The notes under the pieces were generated by a model, which had not been told where the DNA came from, did no database searches, and was given only the letters and a program-made list of their open reading frames with translations. From Pseudanabaena sp. FACHB-2040 (GTDB lineage Bacteria; Cyanobacteriota; Cyanobacteriia; Phormidesmidales; Phormidesmidaceae), in NCBI RefSeq assembly GCF_014696715.1, contig NZ_JACJQO010000022.1:372001-436000 (forward strand): a DNA stretch of 64,000 nt. Reading direction: 5' to 3'. The position numbers and the translations under genes were made by a program. This document shows, in pieces, positions 35,635 through 45,600 of this stretch; position 1 is the first letter of the stretch; every line of letters begins with the position of its first letter.

Positions 35635-38199
35635 ATGCCCATTTCTGTCTCCCAATTCTCCTTTAAGCTCAGCGCTTGGCCCAGTCTCCTGTGGGGATTG
35701 GGCGGCCTTGTGGTGGCTGTGCTGGTGCTCTTTACCTGGCTGCCTTCGAGCTACTACCGCATGGTGGAATGGCCCTGGATTGTCATCTGGCAGGCAGGCT
35801 TTTGGCTGGCTGGGCTGCTGCTGATTGGCTGGCTGCGGCGGTTTAAGCAGGCATTTCAGCCGCTGGGCTATGGCTTAGACGCAGTTCTAGCGGCCACCTT
35901 AGGGAGCGTGGTGCTATCGGGCCTGGCTTCTGAATTTCGGCCTGTGGCGCTGTGGAATTTGACCCTGGTTTTGGGCTATGGCCTGCTGCTTTACCTAGGG
36001 CGACAAGCGCTGAACCAGGCGGTGTTAACCCGGCAGAAGATTTGGCTAGGTCTGGTGATCGTGGCTGCTGGAACCGCCGCTATAAGTCTCAGTCTGTGGC
36101 GGCCTGACCCGGCTATGTGGGCCGCAGGTAACTTTGCGACTGCCCTGCGAAACCCGCAGCCACTGGGTCATCACAACTTTGTTGGCGGCTATCTGGCCCT
36201 GGTACTGCCGCTGGTGGGGGCCTTTGCCCTGGCAGAAAGGGGTCGGTGGCGAGGACTGGGGGTGGGGGCAACGGTTCTAACTGGAGTAGCCCTTTACGTC
36301 AGCGGTTCTCGGGGGGCTGCTGGGGGCTGTTTGATCTGGGCAGTGGTAACGCTGGGCTGGGCCACGGTCACCGCGACGGGTCGAGATCGCTGGCGACGAC
36401 TGGCCGTAGGGGGCAGCCTGCTGCTGCTGCTGCTGGCTGGGCTACTGACTAACCCTCGCGTGCAGAGTTGGTTTGCAGGGCTGCGGTTGGGACAGGCTGG
36501 GACGGCAGTTGCGATCGCAGATGGCCCCACACTAGATCGGGCTTTTATGCTGCGGCTGGGCCTGAACATTCTGCGAGATCGGCCTTTTCTGGGTGTGGGG
36601 CCGGGCGTTATGGGTCGGGTATCGAACCTGTATCGGCCGATTGAAACGGGCGAAGGGCTCGATCACATTCAGCAGCTCCACAACACGCCCATGCAGCTAG
36701 CCGGAGAGCTGGGGCTGCTGGGGCTGGCCCTGTACATTGCCTGGTGGGTGGTTGTAGGGCGGCTCTGGTGGCGACTGTACCGGCTGCCGCAGATGGCAGG
36801 GTATGAGCGCATTCTGCTTTACGGGATTGGCGGCAGCTTTTTGGCCTATGGCGTTGCCAGCCTCACTGACTACCAGCTAGAAAATATTGCGATCGCCAGC
36901 ACCCTAACGCTAAATCTGCTGCTGCTGCTGTCCCTGGCCCAGAGAGCGCTGCCCTCGCCTCCAGAGCTGCCCCAACGGCAGCGGCGCATCGCTAGCTTAA
37001 GCGTTTTAGGCATTTTGGGTCTGATGATCTATACCTGGCTGCCCTTTGATCTGGCCCTGGCCTTTGGCCAGAGCGGCACCGAGGCCATGATCCAAACTCA
37101 GTTCACCCAGGCTGAGAACCGCTGGCTTAAAGCCAGCCAGCTAGCCCCTTGGGACCCCACTTTCAGCGCCCTGGCCAGCGAACGGCTGCTGGATCTAGTG
37201 GCAATAATGGGGCCTTCGATCAGCCAGTCCGCTTTTCAAGATAGCCTGTTGACCTTTAGCCAGCAGGCTGTTCAGGCGGCTCCCTACGATGTTTGGTTTA
37301 ACCAAAACCTGGCCGTTCTCTACCAGAGCCAAGATCTGGCGGTTGCCGAGCAATTCGCCAGCCGCAGCGCTCAGCTACTGCCCCGTAATCGCAACTTCAC
37401 CTACTGCCTGCTGGGCCAAATTTACGCAGCCCAAGGTCAGCTCGACCGGGCGGTGGCCGCCTTTACCCTGGAAGCGCTAGTGCGGCCCGCCTTTTTAACC
37501 TATCCCCTGTGGGCCGAGCCGGACCTAGAGGGCCTGTACCCAGCAGTTGTGCAGAGCACCCTCCTGGAATACGCTGCCCTGCTAGCACTGCCGCCCCAGT
37601 CGCCGCACTACAACAGCACCTATAGCCAGTGGGTGCTGCTTAGGTGGTGGTTGGGAGACTCCATCGCGGATGTCGATTTGAGCCGACTGCGGCCTCTGGT
37701 GCAGGCAGTTTTAATGGCCGAAAGCGATTTTGATGGAGCATTGGAGCAGGTAGAGGCAGCACTTGCCAGCGGCGATCCCGATCTTGGCCTGCCGCTATTA
37801 GCAGCCTGGCTAGAGCCCGATAAATACTTAGGATCCTACCTGCAGCAGGCCAACCTAGACCCTGACGAGGCCCAGCTAATCGAGCAGAACCTGCGGCAAA
37901 ACCGCCGCTTGCGCGATTGGCTAACCGCTTTGGTTGGGCCACCACCGGCTCGCTACCGAGGGTCGCTAGCCTTTGCCTACCGCAACCGCTCTGCTAATCA
38001 GCTAGAACAAATGCTGCAACCCCTCGACTTACTGACCTACACCTTCATCGAAAAGCTAGACCTCTGGCCTGACTGGCCACGAGAATTTGCCGCTCTAGAT
38101 CAACACATCGAACAGTTTAGAACCCGCACTCTGAACCTGCCCCACCCAACTCACAACGCCTTTCAACTCACCCCACTCCCCGAATTTCTGTCTCCCTAA
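35635..38199 (+). CDS. O-antigen ligase/polymerase-like membrane protein with C-terminal TPR region
   Basis: An 854-residue protein. The N-terminal half (about 1-440) has about twelve membrane segments and the Wzy_C/WaaL domain, including LGHHNFVGGYLALVLPLVGA, SGSRGAAGG (the conserved SRG loop) and the large periplasmic loop VGPGVMGRVSNLYRP..GLDHIQQLHNTPMQLAGELGLLG. The C-terminal half (about 440-854) is soluble, with TPR-like helices such as QLLPRNRNFTYCLLGQIYAAQGQLDRAVAAF. Known homologues ligate or polymerise lipid-linked glycans on the outer face of the inner membrane. It lies 24 bp after the initiating transferase and is a paralogue of the next gene. Confidence 0.88.
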   Translation: MPISVSQFSFKLSAWPSLLWGLGGLVVAVLVLFTWLPSSYYRMVEWPWIVIWQAGFWLAGLLLIGWLRRFKQAFQPLGYGLDAVLAATLGSVVLSGLASEFRPVALWNLTLVLGYGLLLYLGRQALNQAVLTRQKIWLGLVIVAAGTAAISLSLWRPDPAMWAAGNFATALRNPQPLGHHNFVGGYLALVLPLVGAFALAERGRWRGLGVGATVLTGVALYVSGSRGAAGGCLIWAVVTLGWATVTATGRDRWRRLAVGGSLLLLLLAGLLTNPRVQSWFAGLRLGQAGTAVAIADGPTLDRAFMLRLGLNILRDRPFLGVGPGVMGRVSNLYRPIETGEGLDHIQQLHNTPMQLAGELGLLGLALYIAWWVVVGRLWWRLYRLPQMAGYERILLYGIGGSFLAYGVASLTDYQLENIAIASTLTLNLLLLLSLAQRALPSPPELPQRQRRIASLSVLGILGLMIYTWLPFDLALAFGQSGTEAMIQTQFTQAENRWLKASQLAPWDPTFSALASERLLDLVAIMGPSISQSAFQDSLLTFSQQAVQAAPYDVWFNQNLAVLYQSQDLAVAEQFASRSAQLLPRNRNFTYCLLGQIYAAQGQLDRAVAAFTLEALVRPAFLTYPLWAEPDLEGLYPAVVQSTLLEYAALLALPPQSPHYNSTYSQWVLLRWWLGDSIADVDLSRLRPLVQAVLMAESDFDGALEQVEAALASGDPDLGLPLLAAWLEPDKYLGSYLQQANLDPDEAQLIEQNLRQNRRLRDWLTALVGPPPARYRGSLAFAYRNRSANQLEQMLQPLDLLTYTFIEKLDLWPDWPREFAALDQHIEQFRTRTLNLPHPTHNAFQLTPLPEFLSP

Positions 38200-38260
38200 C
38201 TTTTCGGCACAACACTGATCCTAAGCCTTCCCTGCCCTCCGCCCTCCACCAACCTGACCC

Positions 38261-40828
38261 ATGCACTCTGCCACACCGTCTCCTAAACTAGACCGCACTT
38301 CTGCCGATGGCACCCTGCTCGGCCTCCTCACCGCAGGCTTTTACGCGCTGTTTACGTTGCTGCCGGGCAGCAATACCCTGATGGTGTCTTGGCCCTGGGC
38401 CTTTCTCTGGCAGGTCAGTTTGGCGCTGCCGATACTGTGGCTGCTGTGGCAGGTCGGCTTTAAGCCTTTGCGGCAGCTGGCGCTGGGTAGCGGGTTGGAC
38501 TGGGTGGCGGCTCTGATGGTGGTTGGGCTGATCGTCTCGACCTTAGCTGCTGACTTTCCTCAGCAGGCCCGCTGGTACACCTGGGTGGCTCTGGGTGGGC
38601 TAGCTGCTCTCTATGCGCTTAACGGTTGGCTCAATTCTCCCCGGCGACTGCTGAGCCTGCTCCAGTTTCAGGGCGGACTGGCCCTGGCTTTTATCGCGCT
38701 GAGTCTGGGGCTTTGGATCAGCCAAATTTATCTGCCGGAGTTGGCCCGGCTCAATACACTGCGTCAATATGGTGTCGATTTAGCCTTCAGCTTTCAGTTC
38801 ACCAGCCTACGCAACTGGCAGCCCATCGGCCACCAAAACTATGTCGCCGGATACCTGGTGCTGGTGCTGCCGCTACTGGCCGCTTTGGCCTGGGTCAGCA
38901 AGGGCTGGCAGCGGTGGCTCTGGTTGGCGGGCACTGGGCTAGGGCTGGTGAACCTCTATACCACCAGCTCTCGCGGCGGCTGGCTGGCCCTGATGGGGCT
39001 GGCGGTAGGGGGCTTTGCGATCGCACTTCTGCTCAGCCCCTTACCTCGACGAGTGCTCTGGTCAATCGGCGCAGTTGGGTTGGGAGGCATGTTGATTGCG
39101 ATCGCAACCAACGATCGTCTCAGCGGAGTTATCCGGGCGCTGCTGCGGGGCGACGTGGGCGGTGGCGAACTGGTCTATCGGCTGATTACCAATGCCGTTG
39201 GCTGGAATATGGGCATTGACAGGCCATTGACAGGCCAGGGGTTGGGCAGTGCGCCTCTGGTATATCAGCAGTATCGGCCTTACTGGGCCGGTCGAGAAGC
39301 GGAGTTGCAATACCAGCTCCACAGCACTCCAGCCCAGCTTTGGGGAGAGTTGGGTATCTGGGGCATTTTGGTGCCCATTGCTTTAGTCGGCGTGCTGAGC
39401 TTCCAGACTTTCCGTTGGGTACGGCGATCTCCGGCGACTGACCAGACCCTACCGCCAGTGCTGGTCTGGAGCTTGCTAGGGGGTTTATTGGCCTACGGTA
39501 TTCTCAGCCTCACTGACTACCAAGTTGACAATCTCTGCATTGCTGGGGCCATGCTGATTTATCTGGCTGTGCTGGCCCGCACCTGGCAGCCCCAGCTCTC
39601 TACTCAGGCCGCTTCTCCTGGGCGGATTAACCGCTGGCTGGTGGGCTTGGGGCTGGGTACAACCTTGGCTATGACCCTTTGGCTGGTGCCCATCCACCGG
39701 GCTTGGAGTCTCTCTAGCGATGGCTTTGTTGCTTTGCAGCGGGGCGACCTCGATAGCTTTGTGCGGCGGCTAGAGCAAGCCCACACCCTCGCTCCCTGGG
39801 AACCCTATTACGCTCACCAGCTGGGCTGGAACCTGGGCAACCTCAGCTACCAAAGCCCTGATCCTGGCCAGAGCCAGGCTCTGAGACGGGCTGGCATTGA
39901 GTGGTTTCAGCGGGCGAATGCTGTGGCTCCCTACCTGGAGTTTGGTCACTCTAACTTGGGCTGGCTGTTAATTGGCGAAAACCAGCCCCAGGAAGCCACG
40001 GCTGCCTTTGCCGAGTCTAGCCGTCTGATTCCCGCTAAACCAGGTGTGTTCTTTGGCTTGGGGTTCAGCCGTCTACTGGCGGGCAACACCGATCAGGCAG
40101 TAGAAGCGATGGCTTTGGAAATTGTCCGCAACCCAATGCTGATCAGCAGCTCAGTTTGGCAGGTAGGGCAATTTGCTGCTCTGGCTGGCCCTGTTCTAGA
40201 TCGGGTAGAAACAATTACCACTGACCTCATTGCAGACGCGCCTGCCGGTGCCCTCAAGGGCTACCTGCACCAAGTTCGCGGTGGCACTCGCTGGTGGCAG
40301 GGCGACCTAGCCCAGGCCAACGAAGACTGGCAGATCGGCGGCAGTGCTGCCAGCCTTGCCCTGTTAGCTCTGGCCCAAAACCAGCCGGTTGACCTGGAAA
40401 GCCTCCCCCCCGGATCGCCTGAGCAGTTGGCCCTGCAAGCCTGGTTCACTCCCGCCGAGCGGCGCGATCTGCTGGCTCAGGCTTGGGTCGCCCAGCCCGA
40501 AGACTTGCCCCAGCTAGACGAAGTTCTGCCGCCAGAAGACATTCTTAACGAGCTGGAAACCACGATGAACCAGTCGCCCAGCCTAGAGGTGTGGCTAAAG
40601 CAAAATGCCCCTTCGTGGCAACCTCGCAGTCAGCGATTGGGGTTTGGCATCATCAGCCGCCATATCGACGGGCCGCAGCCGAGCGACTATCTGCCTCGGA
40701 TTGAAAATGTGCCGATGGTGAAATTCTTTGACACGGTTTTTCCAGAGGCAATCTATCTGCCAGAACTGGATTCGGCTTTACAGCCTTACCGAGATGAGCT
40801 TTTGAACCAGGTGAGTAGCCCAGGATAG
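38261..40828 (+). CDS. Second O-antigen ligase/polymerase-like protein with TPR region
   Basis: An 855-residue paralogue of the preceding gene, with the same order: many membrane segments (about 20-470), IGHQNYVAGYLVLVLPLLA, TSSRGGWLALMGLA, the periplasmic loop GQGLGSAPLVYQQYRP..LQYQLHSTPAQLWGELGIWG, then TPR-like helices (YLEFGHSNLGWLLIGENQPQEATAAF) to the end. Size and motif spacing match closely but residues differ widely, so the duplication is old. The two copies may act on different acceptors or form a hetero-oligomer. It closes the polysaccharide locus. Confidence 0.88.
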   Translation: MHSATPSPKLDRTSADGTLLGLLTAGFYALFTLLPGSNTLMVSWPWAFLWQVSLALPILWLLWQVGFKPLRQLALGSGLDWVAALMVVGLIVSTLAADFPQQARWYTWVALGGLAALYALNGWLNSPRRLLSLLQFQGGLALAFIALSLGLWISQIYLPELARLNTLRQYGVDLAFSFQFTSLRNWQPIGHQNYVAGYLVLVLPLLAALAWVSKGWQRWLWLAGTGLGLVNLYTTSSRGGWLALMGLAVGGFAIALLLSPLPRRVLWSIGAVGLGGMLIAIATNDRLSGVIRALLRGDVGGGELVYRLITNAVGWNMGIDRPLTGQGLGSAPLVYQQYRPYWAGREAELQYQLHSTPAQLWGELGIWGILVPIALVGVLSFQTFRWVRRSPATDQTLPPVLVWSLLGGLLAYGILSLTDYQVDNLCIAGAMLIYLAVLARTWQPQLSTQAASPGRINRWLVGLGLGTTLAMTLWLVPIHRAWSLSSDGFVALQRGDLDSFVRRLEQAHTLAPWEPYYAHQLGWNLGNLSYQSPDPGQSQALRRAGIEWFQRANAVAPYLEFGHSNLGWLLIGENQPQEATAAFAESSRLIPAKPGVFFGLGFSRLLAGNTDQAVEAMALEIVRNPMLISSSVWQVGQFAALAGPVLDRVETITTDLIADAPAGALKGYLHQVRGGTRWWQGDLAQANEDWQIGGSAASLALLALAQNQPVDLESLPPGSPEQLALQAWFTPAERRDLLAQAWVAQPEDLPQLDEVLPPEDILNELETTMNQSPSLEVWLKQNAPSWQPRSQRLGFGIISRHIDGPQPSDYLPRIENVPMVKFFDTVFPEAIYLPELDSALQPYRDELLNQVSSPG

Positions 40829-40891
40829 TCCTGCTAGTCTTTGCACTTGGGGCGCTTCTGACTGTAGCTTGAGCTATGCATCACAATTGCG

Positions 40892-41722
40892 CTAATCAAT
40901 ATTGCAAATACCAAATTTTCGTAGCAGCGTGGGTAGGTGATCATCCAAATTTTGAATGTGCTGGTCAGTCAATTCAATTAGGCGTAGCTCGTTGGCTTTG
41001 TAGAGCGCTCTTTTTTCTTCCTTGCGGGCAAGATACTTAGCTTCATTCTCATAGCCCCAGTATTCAATGTAGATACGGCCTTGGGGGATATAGAAATCAC
41101 AGTATGCGTCTTTCTCAGCTTCGACAGGCAGCTTTCGCTCATAGGCGTGAGCGAGCCCAGCAAAGTAGAGCCAGTTGTCAATTAAAACTTCAGCTTTGGA
41201 GCGAACCCAGTGCCCGTCATTAGTGCGGTACTTAGCACCCTCTTGAAACTTCTCGCGAAAGTTAGATGTCTTTTCTGGTGCTTCCGCAGAGGAATTGCCC
41301 TCAGCCAATACCTTAACGGCCTGTAGGAAAATGCGGTTATCTAGTACCTCCGGCGACCAGACAACATATTGAGTACCGCCTCGCTGGCCGTCTTTTTGTT
41401 GAGCCCCAAGAGCAAGCCCACGAGGGGTAGCCACCCATCCTTTCTCTGCTTTATCAAGCAATCCTAGCTCAGCCAGAATAGGGTTGACCTTGAGGCGAGA
41501 AAGGCCAAAGTGCTCACCCAAACGGGTTGTAGATAAGAGGTTCCCTGAAGTTTCTAGGCTGGTTTCGCCTTTGACCGTCTTTTGAAGAACTGGCTTTTCT
41601 ATAATTGGCTTGTCTATGGTGGCCTTTTCTACAGGTCGTTTAGCTTTCCAGCAGGTGTAGCAAAGGGTATACCCCGACTTTGCCACTGACTGATCACAGC
41701 CCGGAGTAGTGCAGAGGCTCAT
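40892..41722 (-). CDS. Zinc-finger / ANT-like wHTH / PD-(D/E)XK nuclease-like protein
   Basis: A 276-residue protein in three parts. Residues 4-24 hold C-x4-C-x11-C-x2-C, a likely zinc finger. Residues about 60-125 (LLSTTRLGEHFGLSRLKVNPI, GWVATPRGLALG) resemble the phage antirepressor (ANT/KilAC) DNA-binding domain. Residues about 170-270 look like a small PD-(D/E)XK nuclease of the type found in Vsr/DUF559 and helicase-linked proteins: E178 in RSKAEVLIDNWL, YERKL at 194-198, D209 in YCDFYIP, E220 in IYIEYWG, and a later K in LARKEEKRALYK. It follows two XRE genes on the same strand after 68 bp, so it may share their transcript. Function unknown; a defence, repair or mobile-element role is possible. 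Confidence 0.7.
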   Translation of the reverse strand: MSLCTTPGCDQSVAKSGYTLCYTCWKAKRPVEKATIDKPIIEKPVLQKTVKGETSLETSGNLLSTTRLGEHFGLSRLKVNPILAELGLLDKAEKGWVATPRGLALGAQQKDGQRGGTQYVVWSPEVLDNRIFLQAVKVLAEGNSSAEAPEKTSNFREKFQEGAKYRTNDGHWVRSKAEVLIDNWLYFAGLAHAYERKLPVEAEKDAYCDFYIPQGRIYIEYWGYENEAKYLARKEEKRALYKANELRLIELTDQHIQNLDDHLPTLLRKFGICNID

Positions 41723-41790
41723 GTATAAAATTGGTTTTACGCCAAGGCAAGAGTACCCAGTTAAAGGTTAAGAGTTGAGGCGTTAGTCCA

Positions 41791-42024
41791 CTATGAGACT
41801 GGCCCTAAATCATCTGGTAAATCTTCAACTGACCACTGCAGGAGTCGGCAGAGGGCCTTAACCTGTGGCAATGTTAATTTCGCCTCTTTATAACGCCCTG
41901 TCTCCCAGTTGCTCACAGTTTGGACTGAAATATCAACTGCAATAGCCACATCCCGCTGGGTCAGTCCCAGTTCTTCACGGCGGTGTTTGAGGATAGATAC
42001 TGGCGCAGCGCTTTGCTCAGGCAT
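41791..42024 (-). CDS. XRE family transcriptional regulator (second of tandem pair)
   Basis: A 77-residue single-domain helix-turn-helix protein: LKHRREELGLTQRDVAIAVDISVQTVSNWETGR (about 12-44) is a classical Cro/CI-type HTH. The C-terminus ends LCRLLQWSVEDLPDDLGPVS, closely like the end of the neighbouring regulator, so the two are paralogues. It lies 6 bp after the first XRE gene and upstream of the nuclease-like gene. It probably binds DNA as a dimer and may repress its own operon. Confidence 0.88.
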   Translation of the reverse strand: MPEQSAAPVSILKHRREELGLTQRDVAIAVDISVQTVSNWETGRYKEAKLTLPQVKALCRLLQWSVEDLPDDLGPVS

Positions 42025-42030
42025 GGGGGT

Positions 42031-42270
42031 TTACGCCTTGAGAGGGCCAAACTCATCTGGTAGCTCCTCAATCGGGATCTTCAGCTCGCGGCACAGGGCC
42101 TTGATTTGAGGAATTGTGGGTCGCGGGGTTGCTTCGCCGGTTTCCCAGCGCACATAAGTACGCAGCGGAATCCCACATCGGCGGGATAGTTCCTCTTGAG
42201 TCAGCCCTAGACGATCTCTCAATTGTTTAAGAGGGGATGCTTGCGAATTCTGAAGGCGTTTTTCCGACAT
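42031..42270 (-). CDS. XRE family transcriptional regulator (first of tandem pair)
   Basis: A 79-residue Cro/CI-type regulator: LKQLRDRLGLTQEELSRRCGIPLRTYVRWETGEA (about 14-47) and the C-terminal IKALCRELKIPIEELPDEFGPLKA. It is the first gene of a three-gene minus-strand set ending in the nuclease-like protein. A palindrome and repeated TGACAT hexamers lie about 35-60 bp upstream of its start and are the likely operator. Confidence 0.88.
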   Translation of the reverse strand: MSEKRLQNSQASPLKQLRDRLGLTQEELSRRCGIPLRTYVRWETGEATPRPTIPQIKALCRELKIPIEELPDEFGPLKA

Positions 42271-42303
42271 TTAGAACGGTTACGCCACCAAACAATGCTG
42301 ACT

Positions 42304-42328
42304 TGACATACGCCAGTCTGACATGTCA
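42304..42328. promoter_or_regulatory. Candidate XRE operator
   Basis: TGACAT occurs at 42304-42309 and 42319-42324, and the second copy is part of the perfect 10-bp palindrome TGACATGTCA (42319-42328). It lies between the XRE operon and the divergent small gene. Further palindromic sequence (TGTGCA..TGCACA, then CCAAAATTTGG) follows around 42380-42430. Assignment to the XRE proteins is inference. Confidence 0.4.
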
Positions 42329-42438
42329 CGATGGCACAAGAATTTAACGGGTTGAGATTTTTCTAACTCAGTCTCGCATTTTGTGCAGCGCAGCGCACGT
42401 TGCACACCGCTTCGTGTATCCAAAATTTGGACAATCTC

Positions 42439-42666
42439 ATGACTTATCACTCCCGGCTTCATCCCTGGTGCATTGTTCGCCTGCTGCCTCATATGCAGCG
42501 CATCACCGTCGCTCGCTTTCGCCGTCGCAATGATGCCGATGATCATGCCCGCACCCTGCGTCGTCTTATTCCTGGGGGAACTTTTGTGATTTTGTTTGAA
42601 CCTCCCAGCGATTTCTGCGCTGTTAAGCCTGCTGCGCGTGAATTGGCAAAGTCGTCAGCCCAATAG
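42439..42666 (+). CDS. Small conserved-looking basic protein of unknown function
   Basis: A 75-residue protein from ATG 42439 (MTYHSRLHPWCIVRLLPHMQ). I recall similar short cyanobacterial proteins with the pattern W-C-I-x-R-L-L-P-x-M-Q followed by TVARFRRRNDADDHARTLRRLIPGGTFVILFEP, but know no function. A longer frame starting at 42400 is less likely because the conserved part begins at MTYH. It is divergent from the XRE operon and ends 20 bp before the GGDEF-EAL gene, facing it. Confidence 0.65.
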   Translation: MTYHSRLHPWCIVRLLPHMQRITVARFRRRNDADDHARTLRRLIPGGTFVILFEPPSDFCAVKPAARELAKSSAQ

Positions 42667-42686
42667 TTTCAGCCTCCCTAAAACTA

Positions 42687-45600
42687 TCAGCTCCATTCCT
42701 CAATTAGTTTCTGGGCTGTCTCGGCTGGGCAGGGGCGGCCCAACCAATAGCCTTGGCCAAACTCGCAGTGCAGCAGTTTCAGCTGCTCTACTTGGTCGAG
42801 GCTTTCGATGCCTTCGGCAATCACCTGAAACTGGAGCTGGTGAGCCAGAGTGATGATGGTTTCGACGATTCTGTGGTTGGTGGCGCTGTTCGTCATGCCG
42901 CTGACGAAGGATTTGTCGATTTTGAGGCTGCGAACAGGAAAGCGGTACAGGTAGCTGAGCGAGGAGTAGCCGGTGCCAAAGTCGTCGATGCTCAGGCTAA
43001 TGCCTCGTTCCCGCAGTTGATGCAGTAGGGAGATGGTGTCATTGATATTTTCGACTAACATGCTTTCGGTGATTTCGAGGACTAGGGTTTCTTCCTGGAG
43101 TCCTGTTTCCCGCAAAATTTGATCAACCTCGTGGAGAAAGGTAGGGCTGTGAAGCTGCAGAGCTGAGAGATTGACGTTCAAGGTCAAGGGCTGCGACTGG
43201 GGTAGCTGAGCCTGCCAAGTTTTAAGCTGCTGGCAGGCTGTCCGCAAGATCCACTGACCCAGCGCTACAATAAACCCGGTTTCTTCGGCCAATGGAATGA
43301 ACTCGTTGGGAGGCAGCAAACCCCGCAGCGGATGCTGCCACCGAATTAGCGTCTCGAATCCTTTTAGCCTGTTTGTTTGCAGATCGACGATGGGCTGGTA
43401 GTAAAGCAGCAGCTCTTGAGGAGACTCTAGCAGGGCTTTGCGCAGGTCATTTTCTAGCTGCAGCCGCTCTAGAGCTTGAAGGTGCATAGCGGGGTCAAAG
43501 ATTTCGTATCTTGCTCGGCCTTTGGCTTTGGCCCGGTACATGGCTGTATCGGCATCGCGGAGAATTTCTTGGGCTTCGTGGTAGCGATCGCTGCCTAGCA
43601 CAATGCCGATGCTGGCGTTGACGAACACATCTTGGTGAGCCAGCACCAGCGGGGCCTGCATCTGCTCAAAGATGCGATCGGCGATACGGATGGCGTCGGC
43701 ACTGCCGCTGATGTCTTCTAGCAGCACAATAAATTCGTCTCCCCCCAGGCGGGCAGCCAAATCCATCGAGCGCAGCACCGCCTTGAGCCGACAGGCAATT
43801 TCGACCAGCAGTTCATCTCCGGCCAGGTGCCCTAGGCTATCGTTAACGACCTTGAAGCGGTCTAGATCGAGGAAAAGGACGGCAAACTGATGGGTTGGAT
43901 GCCGCTGGAAACGCTCTAGGGCCAGGTTTAGCCGCTCGATAATCAGGTTGCGGTTGGGCAGGCCCGTGAGGCCATCGTGCAGGGCATCGTGCTCCAACTG
44001 CTTCTGCATACGGAGTTTTTCGGTCACGTCTCGTGAGGCAGACTGCAGGCGAGTAGCGGCTCCGGTCGAATCGAGAATGGGACGGGTGATGGTTTCTAGC
44101 CAGATATAGTGGCCGCTGCGCTGCCGCATGCGATAGGTGATCGGTCGGGGCACACCGGTAGCGGCAATTTGGTGGTTTTCGGTGCGGATGCGATCGCAAT
44201 CTTGAGGATGAAAGAAATCAAAGGGATTTTTGCCGACCAAATCCTCTGGCTGAAACCCCAACAGCCACTGTACTGAGGGGCTGACGTAGCGATAGCGGCC
44301 ATCGATATCGTGCAGGCATACCAGATCGCTCATGTTCTCAGCAATTAGCCGAAATAAGTCGGCCTGTTCCTTCAGCTCCAGGTTGACCTGCTCCAAGTCG
44401 GCCTTGGATTGGCGCAATTCTGAGAAGGAAGTCTCTAGCCGATCGGCCATCAGGTTAAAAGCAGTGGCCAGCGCTGTCAGTTCCCGCAGTCGATTGGGGG
44501 CAATGCTCTGATCTAGGTCTCCCTGGGCAATGGCGGTCGAGGCTTGACTAAGCTGGGAAATGGGCCGCAAAATCCAGCGGCTAGTGAGCAGTCCGGATGC
44601 GATCGCACCTATCAGCGCCAGCAGACACAGCAAAAGCGTGGTGCGCGTATTGGCCTCAATTTCGGCCATGAAGTCTGCCTCAGGCACCACCATGACAATC
44701 AGCCAGTCAAGGCCGTACTCATCGTGAAACGAGGTCACTTGCAGAAACTGGTGCTGGCCTTGGTGCCAAAAGGCGAGCTGGACTGTCCCATGAATGGGCT
44801 CAAATCCGCCATAGCGATCGACTAGGAACTGAGCCGCACTTCTGACGAGAGGGTCGTCGCTCTGGGCTGCTTCGATCCGCTGCGGCTTGCCCTCTACAAT
44901 CTCAAACGGTTGATCTAACGTGGAGCTAGCTACCAGCAAACCGGAGGGCTCGACGATAAACACTTGACCGTTTTGACCGATCTTCAAAGTTCTCAAAAAA
45001 CTGCTGATCTCGGCCAGAAAAAAGTTATTGCCCAGCACCCCAACTAGATTGTCCCCGGCATCGTACACCGGTACCGCCATCGGAATCGCCATGACTGGAA
45101 AGGCGTGGTAGGTAAAGATATCGCCCCAGGCTGGCCGCCCAGCTTCAACCGCTGCCAAGTACCACGGACGGGTCTGCGTTATCCATCCTGGTGTTTCAAG
45201 TTCGAGCCCAGCAGTTTGACCTTCAGGATCTATTGCATGGAAGCGAATATTACCTCCCAAGGAGGGGCCTGCCTGCATCCGCAGGGGATGGTCTGGGTTA
45301 AAAGTGCCGTAGCCAATAAACTCGCCATCAGCACGACCAAAAAAGATCGACTCAACGGTTGGAAATTGGCCAGATTGGGTCTGAAAGTGGCGAAAGAAAG
45401 CCTCTAGATCTTGGGGCTGTAGGTAACCCAGAGCGATCGCATTAAGGTTGAGCTGGTTAACCCGGTAAGAGTCTTTAAGATACTCCTGCAGCTTTTGTTC
45501 GACCCGGTTCACCACTTCCTGCCGCAGCTGGCTGGCCACTGTGTTAACGGCTCGCTGGCCGTTGCGCACCGACAGCAGACCAGTCAAACCGACCGCCAGC

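Noticed and set aside
42280-42546. Minus-strand frame of 88 codons opposite the small plus-strand gene
   Set aside because: It lies antisense to the conserved-looking gene at 42439-42666 and covers the XRE operator region; composition is not protein-like.
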